Under the pieces are notes generated by a model that saw nothing but the letters and a program-made list of their open reading frames with translations, was not told where the DNA came from and did not search any database. From assembly GCA_944470555.2 (NCBI GenBank), contig OX104127.1, positions 97,550,708 through 97,614,707 of the forward strand: 64,000 nucleotides of DNA, given 5' to 3'. Of this stretch, positions 53,960 to 64,000 are shown piece after piece. The position numbers were made by a program, and so were the translations under genes. This DNA comes from Heterobilharzia americana (Eukaryota > Platyhelminthes > Trematoda > Strigeidida > Schistosomatidae). Every line of letters starts with the position of its first letter. Within the stretch, counting starts at the first letter, position 1.

Positions 53960-54772
53960 GTTTCACTGAGTGCTGCCTATCAACCCATGATCAGTTCTCA
54001 TTCCTGTGTTGTCCACTCCCAGTTTGGCATTCATGTCACCCCACCAATTAGGAGGAATTTCGATGTCGCCAACTGGGGTGAGGTCTTGTCAAGTGGTGAT
54101 TTCAGTTGCCTGTAGAATTTCTCCTTCTTCTCTTGACCCGGGTTATTTGTGAGTGTGTAGCGTAGCATTGTATGATTGTGACTTTCCTTCATTCGATTTG
54201 AATTTTGCTGTGATGATCCTGCAGGAGGAGGTGGAGGAGATTGTTTCCCACTGCTTGACAGAGAGTCTTCGATGCTGTTGAGGACATGGAGACAGCCACT
54301 CGAAAACTCTTTGTGCTTTCCTCGTGGTTGTCGTCTTGGTGAAAATATTTAAGTAGATCATCGACTCTCCAGTTGACAGTTTGGAGAGTCGACTTCCATT
54401 CCATCTGCAGATTCCTAGCCAGCACTCCTATGCTATACCTTCTCATCTCTTTTCAATCTGGGCAGCCTTGACAGCCAGCTTCAAACAGTGTGCGGACACC
54501 CCATTTACCCATCCTTACTTTCGCTTTCATCGACAAAAGATACATCGGCCAATTGGCTTCCCGAGGGCTTTCACCAACTGGCGTCATTTCGCCTCTCCGA
54601 TTCCAGCGAGGAATACGCTTAGTTTTATTTTTTATATTCTGTCTGTTGTTCGAAGTTTCATTGGGGATTGGATTGGTTTTCTGAGGTAGGGTTGGTAGCC
54701 CTATGTCCAATTTTCCCTCTTTATCCGGGTTTAGGACAGGCTATTAACTAGTGAACTAGTTAACCAGGCGAG
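53960..54772 (-). mobile_element. RTE copy, upstream half of the copy split by a PLE
   Basis: Minus strand: from the 5' end at 54772 (ACCTCGCCTGGTTAACTAGT, as in the full element) through the leader (NRRGEMTPVGESPREANWPM), the endonuclease start (RMGKWGVRTLFEAG, in which WNVRT has become WGVRT) to MNAKLGVDN-like sequence near 54030. It meets the PLE at about 53958. Together with 50940-51735 it represents one RTE insertion. Confidence 0.8.
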
Positions 54773-54774
54773 GT

Positions 54775-55515
54775 TCAGTTTCGAAACACAAGACCTAACT
54801 ATACTTTGTGTAGAATAAAACAGTGAAATATAAAGGATGGTTTTCTTAGTCGACTGAAATATAACTTAAAGCGGTTCATCGTACTACATTTTTGAAATCG
54901 CATTCATCTCAATCGGTATTGAAACACATAATGGACGTCATTTAATAATGAGACTGTCCAAGTGAGTCTAAATAAATTACAACTGATAGTACAATTATTC
55001 TCTAACTGTTTAGTTATGATGAGTATTTCTTTAACTTTTCTTAATTAACAATTACGATAAAGGAAACAGACAGGGTTTCAGACGATAGCCTAAAGCATAT
55101 GCAGTTGTGTACATGTTCCGGTTGATTAAATTGTTTTTTAAGGAAATTCAAATTTGAAAATGTTTTTCAGATATTATTCTTGCTTGAATTAAAAGTAATA
55201 TAGTGTGTTGGAAGTTTTGCTGAAACAAGAAAAGGAAAGGACTCCAAAACTGTCAAAAATGTAAATGTGGCGCTTGTCAAAATTATTTTGAAAGAATATT
55301 TAACAATTAAATTAAAACTACCATTAACCACTTATGTCTTGGTGCTGAATTTCGTTTTTTTAATGAAAACTAGTGAGGATAAATTATACTTTCATTGTGT
55401 TATGATTTGGAGTTTAAAACCTGTAAAGTTTTAGAAATATTTTTCAGGAATAACAGAAAGGCGGAGTAATGTAATTATAGCAGGTCAAAAACTGAACGTT
55501 GGATGAATACCATGA
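54775..55515. other. AT-rich DNA, no gene seen
   Basis: Nothing recognised. Confidence 0.4.
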
Positions 55516-55520
55516 ATTAC

Positions 55521-55772
55521 CTACTACTCTATGAAGTATGACAAAAGGGCGATCGGCATCCTGAACATTAAGATTCCGGTATTCCAAAAGTTTCGAATAA
55601 AAGATTAAGAGAAAACAAGGATAAAATTTAATGTTTTCCCAACATTCGGAGTGGATTTTAGGAAAAATTTGAAACAGCTGACACACATGTAAATGCTCAT
55701 TCAACAATTCATCAATGGTTTGCATCATGCGAGACGAGAGTAAACTATCAGGCAGATTACTGAGATGATCAT
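55521..55772 (-). CDS. candidate internal exon, unknown protein
   Basis: On the minus strand an open stretch of about 83 codons ends at a donor GTAGTAG|GTAATTC. It reads HLSNLPDSLLSSRMMQTIDE, LLNEHLHVCQLFQIFPKIHS and ECWENIKFYPCFLLIFYSKL, then LEYRNLNVQDADRPFVILHR. Composition (Leu, Cys, His, Trp, few Asn/Lys runs) is convincingly protein-like for such AT-rich DNA and it matches no element here. The acceptor is uncertain: TAAG at 55773, or ATAG or TCAG slightly inside, fit the same frame. No domain recognised; the helical Leu-rich start suggests an alpha-helical protein. Confidence 0.4.
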
Positions 55773-55779
55773 CTTACGT

Positions 55780-58700
55780 ATTCACTTTTAATGCAAGGTA
55801 ACTGAAAGAAATTTGAGTAGATTCAGATACCTTTCCGATTAAGTCGACTTAATTCTACAACCTACGAAAATAGCAGTGTATTCAGAGATCGATTATTGGT
55901 TGATTTTTTGTTTTTTAAAGAAGCTGGGAGACACAAGATATGGAAGGGTTGAAAAACTTCGGTCAGAAGCCTTCTTGATCTATTTCTTGCACTTCATAGT
56001 GGTATTGAGTTGAAGATCTTAAGATTCTACGTGGTGAACATAAGTGACTGACTTGATCTGTTAGTATTTCATGACCAAATTAATGGGAGTACGGTGTACA
56101 TTTTTCCGAGTCTTACCTGTAAGAGGGCGCAGAGCAGTTTGTGAGGTATGGTTGTGTGAAAACATCTAAGCTAAGGAACGCAGCAGTATACAAGTGACTA
56201 AACTATAAGCACATAGAATATTCCCATTTAGATATTTAGAGAAACGAATGACTGAGAGAAGAAATATATTCCTTTATAATTAGGTCTTGGACCCTACAGT
56301 AATACATAGGTACACGTCTCAATCAAAATATCAAGCAAGTGGTGGAGTGTTGGTGAACAATGATTATAATTCTTAAATAAGTCATGATAATAAGTTTGAG
56401 AAATTAATATGCGGATAATCAGTAGGGTGATTAAAATTGCCAATACGAAACAGGGTATTGTTAGGTAAGTTGCATAGTAACTAGAAGAGAAAAGGAGTGC
56501 TTTTTGGTTAGTGCTCAGTCACAAACAACAAACACTCACGTAAGAATAGGAAGCCAAATGAATAGTGTAAGAAACAGGAGGAGGAGGTGATGTACACATT
56601 TTTACTGAAAACTATATCATGTTTATGGCCGCGGTAAAGAAAGTGGTCGAGCAAACCTTTTTTGGATACAAAGGTTAGGTTTGTTAAGGTGGATTACAAT
56701 CCCCCCTGCTATGTGAAGTAAGTGGATGAGTAAACCATATGGTAAATTAACTGGTATGTGCTGAGTAATTGCGAATCTTTTCCCTAGCATCCTGTGTCGG
56801 CTAAGTGTGGAAATATGAAGCTCTTTATGGTTCTAATTTGTCCCTTGGGTGGTGCTCGGAAATGGAATGGTAAACCTATATAATAGTGTGGAAATCAAGA
56901 CGAAGACTTGATTGAAATAGAATATATTTCTTTGCTCAACCAGTCTCCTTTCTAAACTGTAAATAAATTGATATGCATTTAGTTTGTTGAGCCATACGTA
57001 TTTGACAACCATCAGTTAGTTATCAAAAACCGCTTCTTTTAGTTTATCCGTACATCTGCATGAACGATATAGCAAATGGTTTGCTGAAAGATATCATAAT
57101 AATGTCCTTAGGTTAAATCTGACATTTAGAAATTCTTTCCCTATTAAAAGCTACCATGCAGAACCGTATATTCTATTTACCAATTTATTAATTAAGTAGA
57201 AACAGATGTTCTGTACTTCAGGAAGAAATTCGTTTTATGATTACCACTTCCACTTAAGACAGTATAACATTAAGTTAACTGAATACAGGTAGAATTATGA
57301 CTTTTCAATTGATAGTAAGATCAAAACGACTTTTTACAAACAGACGAAATGTAGTCATTTAAGGGGTAGTGTAACAAAACCATTGGAACAGTTAAGAATT
57401 GGAGGACAAGGACAGATAAAATCAATAAACGCTATCGTTTACAGCACAGATCCCTAATACTGTCTTTTGAGAGCCATTTGAGTCATTTTATACTTCATTC
57501 AGATGATTCAAGTCTGCTCTATTCAAGAAATTCATATTTATAAAATTTAAATTTCTTGATATCCTTATAGAGGTTACTGTGAAAAGAGAAGTTAAAATGA
57601 GACTCAGGGAAGAATTCAACCTGTAGTTCTGGGATTAGCAGAATGGTATCGAAGCCTTTAACACTCATAATGTGTCATTTGCTTCAACATCCTACAGATA
57701 GGATTCATTAAAATCTATCAACTAAGTAGGATCTGGTTGATTACTACTCAATACATTTGACCTAGTTCACAGTAAGGTTGGCTTTAACATATGAAGATGA
57801 GTATTGTCAGATGATAAAACACATTTTCCATGGGTACCCATTTAGTTTCTTACAGTTCCTAGCAAAAGGCTTGAAATACATGCCGGTGATGTCCATATAC
57901 TTTACTATCGTATCAGGGGAAACAAATTACAAACTGAAACCTCTGTCGTAAGGGTTACCACAAGAAACAAAATACCATTATGATGAGCATATTACATAAA
58001 TATTCCAAATTTAATCCACATTCTAGAATGAGTAGAAAGATTCTTGTAGTCACTTCTCTGTCAGTTAATATGGCACGTTCGATAAGTAATATGTTTTGTC
58101 TCGATCAAGAACCTAATGTCTAAAATTCACTGCGTGTGGATAGCCTATTAAGCTGATACTACTTCAAATGAAGGAGAGACCATCGCATCAGTAGGACAAG
58201 ATGAGTGAGTCTACTACATAGTTCTTTAACACTTAGCAATTGCTCAAAATGCATGGAAAGAAAATAATATGATAAGAAATGTGAGATTATGGGTCAAGGA
58301 AATAAGGGATTTCATACTGCGGTACAATGCTGAGAACGCCTCCAAGTCTAAATCCAAGTGAAGGAGCTTCAAATGTCTATGTCAAAGCTGCCCTTATTAT
58401 TATTTCAAATAAACTTTAAGGATAGGTGCCTGAAAGAGTAAATAATATGTACCAGTGGACTGTGCAACACTCAAAATTCTTAGTACTCTACAAACATCCA
58501 CCTAAGTGATAATCATTGGTATTTTTGTTGATAAATGCAACACAATGCCATAAAGATTTAGGTGTCTTAGACTTCAGCACTATCATTCAAAAGCAACGAT
58601 CAGGTCAGAACACCACCTAGTTGACTGAATGAGCAATCAAGGCTATCTATTCCCTTTCACTGCACAAGAATGAAGACTTTTTGTCCAATTCTGGATTGTT

Positions 58701-59526
58701 TATTTAAAGTCCTACATAATGAGTGTCCTCTTAACACTGTCCAACAATGAGATTCACTTCAAAGTACACTGATGATTATTGAATAAATAATCAAAGTAAT
58801 GAAAATCAATACAAATGACTATAATAATTAATTGTGATCAAAAAAGCAAATGTATAAAATCAATTCTCAAGTTATTCCATAAATAGCTTCCATGAGATTC
58901 GTGTATTTTGTTTAAAAAAATCACCAAGTATAACGCTTATTTATTAACTTTATGCAACATTCTTGTTTCTTCTGATGATTTTCTTTCTATTTGAAGCCTA
59001 TTTGTTTTTCTGTTTCATTTAATAGTAGGAAATTAAAGATTTATATATATCATTTTTGATCTCTTGTATTATCAGCTCTTCATAGAATGTACTACTAATG
59101 AATGATAAAGTAGCACGGTGCTAAACGCCTTTAAAAGGAGATATGTTCCAGCCGGTAACAGAATAAAGTTGAAATCAATCGTTTCCAAATATTTTGAATA
59201 TTTATGAATGTGATTATCATCTAGTGTTTTCATCATAGGGAGTCTTTAAATATTAAGTGCCATTCACGTGATTAACAATAATGCATAGGGAGATCAGTAT
59301 ATGTAATGTCCGACTGAATTTCTTACTATTTCCCATATACAGTCAGTTCTATACAGTTAAACTACTTAATTCTGATAATAATTGGTTGTCATGAGAATCT
59401 TACCTGGGATTGAAATCACTGCAGATTTGAACTGGTTAAATGTACTTCACTTAGACTTTCAGCTGACGAAATTTAGAAAATGCTCTATGGAATTGTATTT
59501 TAGTGTAACTAAGAAGATGCGACTGG

Positions 59527-59573
<47 letters not shown>

Positions 59574-60060
59574 TATCAGCCACCACACGGGTTTACATTA
59601 TACAAACGATTAGAATGTTGTTTGAATGTCGGAAACATCACAGGTATATAAATCTAACGTGAGTTATTACCAAAATGAGTACTAAAGAGGCGGCAAACTA
59701 GATTTTTTTATAAAATAATATGAAATAAGCTCTTATCAGGAAAATTTTCCCATTTTTCTCCGAAATTATATCTGACCAATTGACTTTAGTTAGTCACTTT
59801 CAAGAATTGATTTGATTCACAGTAAAATTATTAAAATTTCATGTCATGTCAACGTAAGCATTTTGAATTATCTGATTTTTCATAACAAGAATACCTAATG
59901 GTTCTTTCTGTATCCGAAAGCTTCTAACTGTACTCATGTTGCAGAAAAAGTTATCTGCTTCAGCTCACCCAAGTTAATCAGTTCTAATACAACCATCTTT
60001 TTTTCATTATGGAGGTTTGTAGGGAATGACTGACTTTAAGTTCACAGTAGACTGACATTA
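55780..60060. other. AT-rich DNA, no gene assigned
   Basis: Long stretch without a firm feature except a (TA)n run at 59529-59571. Between about 57.8 and 58.6 kb a few plus-strand strings (PLQLS-GLPQETKY, KDLGVLDFS near 58556) recall a non-LTR RT, but too weakly to call. Confidence 0.35.
59529..59571. repeat. (TA)n microsatellite
   Basis: About 42 bases of TA flanked by CTGGTAAT and AATTATCAG, so the palindrome extends a few bases beyond the run. Confidence 0.95.
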
Positions 60061-60064
60061 GTTG

Positions 60065-60215
60065 GCGAATAATTTAAAACTTGAAGCACTGAAGAGCTTC
60101 TTGATCCCAGTATGGAGCTCAGTAGTACACCGCATGACACCGTCAGGGGTTGAACTCAGGGTCTTCGGTTTTTGTAGCAAGTGCTTTACCAGTGGGCCAC
60201 TGTGTTATATTTTAA
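60065..60215 (-). mobile_element. tRNA-headed SINE, family II, decayed
   Basis: On the minus strand box A TGGCCCACTGGTAAAGCAC (60182-60200) and box B-like GAGTTCAACCCCT (60146-60158) are followed by GTACTACTGAGCTCCATACT, then GGGATCAAGAAGCTC and CTTCAGTGCTTCAAG, matching the order of the family II SINEs. The hammerhead-like core is lost. Confidence 0.55.
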
Positions 60216-60219
60216 TTGT

Positions 60220-60730
60220 TCAAATTTTCTTACTTCTGTCATTTCGCAACCTAATGCGTGTTCTTAGTGAAATCAGACGTTTCCAGACCACTTACAAGGT
60301 GGATTACTGAAAATTACATCTTGAAAACTTCATCTGTCGTTACTTTATAACACAAGATGTGATCTTAGGATTTAGTACTTAGAGAAATGAATCTGCAAAA
60401 TAAAGTGCAGTTAACCGCATAGGGCATCTGTCTGTCACTTCTATGCATACAATAAACACTGAGATTAGAGGGTCAGCTAATGTTATGGAGGATTTCTATT
60501 TATACACTGAATAAATCACTCAAAGAACCTGCGTTTTCAATTTAAATATGCCAGGTTTTATAATTATCCTGTTTAAAAAGCACCAAAACAAAGAGAATGC
60601 TGGATTGTGGCTCAATGATTCAACCTGGTCGACAATACTAATGTATATAGTACTATTTGAAAAGAAACTAAGAACCAATAAAAAACTCTTCAATTCGAAT
60701 TCCACACATAATGAAAACATTTATCGATAT
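60220..60730. other. AT-rich DNA, no gene seen
   Basis: Nothing recognised before the RTE tail. Confidence 0.4.
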
Positions 60731-60734
60731 TGTT

Positions 60735-63700
60735 ATTAATTATTTGTCCCTTGGGTTCCTAATGGAACATAGGGCTTCAGTAGCACGTCTCCAATGAGCT
60801 CTGTTCTCTGAAATCTTCTGAAACAGTCTCCAAGACGGCCCACAAGCTCTCATTTCCCCCTTGCACAATCTCCTCCATGTCACCCTCACCTCGGAAGCCC
60901 AACTCGTCGCTGTCAATCGCGGTTCCACTCGAGTACCTGTCGCGTTATGTGTACAGTCGGCCTTCTCAGTGTGTACCCAATACATCTCCAGGTCCTTCGA
61001 CATGTTTGTTCAGCGATGGGTTCTTGTTTGGTTCGTTCCTAGACAGAGTGAGTTCCTTGTTGTTTATTCTTTCTGGCAATCCATCTGATCTTCAGTAACG
61101 AGCCAACGTAGGCAGTTGTTGATGAATGTCTGTAGTTTGTTAGAAATGCCTCTCGTAACGCACCAAGTCTCTGAACCATATAGAAGCACAAACTTGACAT
61201 TAGTGTTGAAAATCAAGATCTTGTTCTTTATGACGAATACAGTAGATCTCCACATTCATTTCAGAATAACGAACGCCCGTCTTGCTTTTCCGATCCTTAC
61301 TTTGACGTCCTCATCTGTGCCTGTTGAGCCTGTAGTTGAAACAGTGCTGACTGCCTAGATAGGTGAAAGAGGCTACTTCCTTTAAGTTTCTCCTGTTGAT
61401 GGTGGTTGGAGCTTGTTGATGTTGCTGTTGTTGTTGGTTGGGTATCTTCACCACCACTATCTTCTCTACATTCACTTGAAGTCCCGTCTTCCCTGCCCTG
61501 CCCTACCCTGCCCTGCCTCTTCTGTCAACTTGTTAGTTTTCGCCTGTAGATCTTCAAGTGTGTGCCACAAGACATTAGACACAAGTCATTGGCGAAATCC
61601 AAATCTTCTAGGTTCTTTTACCGGTCCAGCCATTGTATCCCCCTCTTCTCACAGCTCCCCACTGTTGTCTACTGCATGATCCAGTCCAGTACAATCAGGA
61701 AGATCATCGGTGATATTAGGGAACCTTAATACACTCCTGTCTTTACTCCAAAAGCATCACTGACATTCCCATTGTGAATTACTTGGCTGGCATGTGGCAT
61801 CTTCATATAGTTGTTGAATGAGGCTGATAAAGATTTGTGATATTTCGTAGTGTTGAAGCAGCTAACAAATACTTTTCGGTCGACACTGTCAAAGGCCTTT
61901 TTAAAATCGATGAAATTGAGGTAGAGATTTGACTGCCATTCTATGCTCTGTCCTATGATGATGCGTAGCGTTGCAATTTGGTCCGCACATGACTTGCACT
62001 TCCTGAATCCAGCATGTTGTGGTCGCAATTTTGAATCCAGCACATCCTTTTGCCTCTCCAGGATGATGCAGCTTAATATTTTGCTCAGGGTGGACAGCAG
62101 CATGATTCCTTGCCACTTCTTGCAGAAACCTAAATCTCTCTTCTTCGGGAGTTTGACAAGGAAGCTCTTCTTCCAATCAATTGGTAGGTACCTTCCCTTC
62201 CTTCCACACCTTCTGCAATAGTGGTGTGAGCAGATCCTCTGTTGTCTCTGCGTCTGTTCTCAGTGCTTCTGGCGGTATTCCATCTGGTCCTTCTGCTTTC
62301 CCACATTTCAGTAGCTTTATGGTGCTCAGGACTCCCACTTTTGTTGGGATGTTTGTGTTCACTTGTAGTTCTGTGTCTGGGCTGCAGGTGGTATTTCTGG
62401 ACGAAGTGCAGGTGGTTATGGTTGTCGATTCAAGAGCGTTTTGAAGTGGTCAGCCCATCGTTTCCTTTGTTTCTCTTCTTTCGTAATTAAATTTTTTTCA
62501 TCATCTCTTATTGGTCTCATCTGTGTTGATCGCTTCCCTCCCAGAGAGTTGTTGTCAGGTCTCTGTCTCTCCTACCAGCAGCCTGTTCTGCTTCACTTGC
62601 TAGTGTCTTTTGTCTTTGCGTGCACTCCTCTTCACTTCTTTGTACAGTGTAGTGTTATACACATTGTACTTAGTTCCTCCTCTCGTCGTTCATCCTTGCA
62701 CTGGTTCATCTTCTGCTTCATCATCCTCCTCTCCCTCCTCTATCAACTTCCTTGTGTCCATCGAGATCCATTCCTTTTCCTGTCTTCCTTCTTCTTCCTT
62801 CCTAATACGGCTGTGCAGGTTTCTTTCCACATTTCTTTCAAAGAGTTCCAGTGTTCATCCACACAGGTTTCTTCACGGATGCTGATCGATATCTCTCATT
62901 TTGTCTTGATGACTGACGTGAAGATTTTCTTTGTTGTTTCGTCCTTCAGTCGAGTGTCTGGGTATTGAACTTGAACTATCACCAACTTCCTTGAAGGCTT
63001 TCAGCTTGATTTGGAAGGCGGGTTCCTTGCACTGGATAGTGGTCTGAGCATACATCTGCTCCTCTTCTTGACTTTGTGTCAAGTAGACTGCGTCTCCACT
63101 TTCTTCACATTGAGATTAAGTCGATCTGATTTTTAGTGAAGTGTGTTCTAGTGTCTAGTGAAATCCATGTCGCTCACTTGTGGATATCCTCTTACTTGAA
63201 CACACTGCCTCTAATCACCAAATCGTTGAATGCACAAAATTCTGCAGACAATTCTCCATTCTCGTTTATCACCTCACCAAGCGCTTCTCGACTCATGGTT
63301 AGTTCTCTTCCTGTGTTGTCTGCTCTACGCAGTTTGGCATTCATGTCACCCATTAGAATTTCGATATCGCCAACTGGATTGGGGTCTTGTCCAGTGTTGA
63401 TTGAAGCTGTCTGTAGAATTCCTCCTTTTTCTCTTGCTCTGCATTATTTGTAGGTGCATAGCGTAGCATTGTATGATTGTGACCTTCCTTCCTTTTGAGT
63501 TGAATCTTGTTGTCATGATCCTGATCCTGGAGGAGATTGTTTCACACTACATGAGAGCCTTTGATGCTGTTAAGGACATCATGATAGCCACTCCATAACT
63601 TAGTGTGCTGGTGGTTGTCATCTGGGTGACAATATCGGAGTAGATTATTGACTCCTTTCCAGTTGACAGTATGGAGAGTCGACTTCCATTCCATCTGAAG

Positions 63701-64000
63701 ATTCCTCGCAGATTCCTAGCCTAGCGCTTTTATGCGATACCTCCTCATCTCGTTTGCAATCTGGGCTTCCTTGCTGAGAACATACCATGTCGTCACGTTT
63801 ACTTTCGCTTGCATCGAGAGAAGACACATAAGCCAATTGGCTTCATAAAGGCTTTCACCAACCGGCATCATTTTGCTTCTCCGATTCCTGAGAGGAATAA
63901 CTTTGTTTTTATATATCATTTGTGCTTTGAAGTTTCTTTAGCGGTTAGATTTGTTTCACGGGGTAGGGTTGCTAGACCTATACCCAACCTTACCTCTTTA
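60735..64000 (-). mobile_element. RTE-type retrotransposon copy, dead, runs off window
   Basis: Nearly full-length minus-strand copy: the 3' end TTTGTCCCTTGGGTTCCTAA at 60743-60762, basic tail (RVTWRRLCKGEMRACGPSW), RT (NFIDFKKAFDSVDR, motif A, about 61870-61920), linker and endonuclease up to the 5' leader. At 64000 about 40-65 bases of the 5' end are still missing. It shares with 16098-19115 the TAA after KTGVY, the 4-bp insertion near 61350 and the CCTGC run, but its flanks are different. Confidence 0.85.

Noticed and set aside
57800..58640. CR1-like RT relic (+), strings such as GLPQETKY and KDLGVLDFS
   Set aside because: Only two or three short strings in different frames; not enough to support a feature by eye.

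Overview
The window looks like a piece of a schistosome (blood fluke) nuclear genome. It is AT-rich, gene-poor and crowded with old transposable elements. The RTE-type and SR2-like non-LTR retrotransposons, the Penelope-like elements (PLEs) and above all the tRNA-headed SINEs carrying a hammerhead ribozyme together point to Schistosoma; I cannot fix the species. There is no bacterial-style gene organisation, and I can complete no host gene. What remains for the host is a handful of candidate exons with reasonable splice sites. The best are on the minus strand (13.77, 20.74, 24.26 and 55.52 kb) and could belong to one or more genes with large TE-filled introns.

Layout. 0-6.5 kb: AT-rich DNA with a PLE terminal block, a quasi-palindrome of two head-to-head PLE 3' ends (3.85-4.77), a SINE and two candidate plus-strand exons. 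7.5-11.8 kb: a badly decayed SR2-like RTE element (+) ending in an (AAT)n run, then a CR1/Jockey-like RT relic (-). 12.2-15.4 kb: a PLE relic and a ~720-bp imperfect palindrome. 16.1-19.1 kb: a 5'-truncated RTE copy (-). 20.7-21.8 kb: a candidate exon and three SINE pieces, one with a well-preserved hammerhead. 25.05-27.4 kb: an RTE copy whose flank and body recur inverted at 48.6-50.9 kb. 33.44-36.67 kb: a nearly intact full-length RTE flanked by a 12-bp target-site duplication. 40-47.8 kb: a graveyard of SINEs and of two PLE families in tandem and inverted arrangements. 48.1-54.8 kb: RTE copies, one split by a nested PLE. 60.7-64 kb: another RTE copy running off the window end.

How they work together. 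The RTE encodes an APE-type endonuclease, a reverse transcriptase and a basic C-terminal tail, and moves by target-primed reverse transcription. The PLEs encode a telomerase-like RT plus a GIY-YIG nuclease. The SINEs have RNA polymerase III box A/box B promoters and depend on a partner's RT; their transcripts can self-cleave where the hammerhead survives. No wholly new system is evident. The most interesting signals are the hammerhead with an intact 4-bp stem III, the inverted duplication, the nested PLE, the palindromes, and a lesion-sharing pair of dead RTE copies. All calls come from reading the sequence by eye; no database search or alignment program was used.
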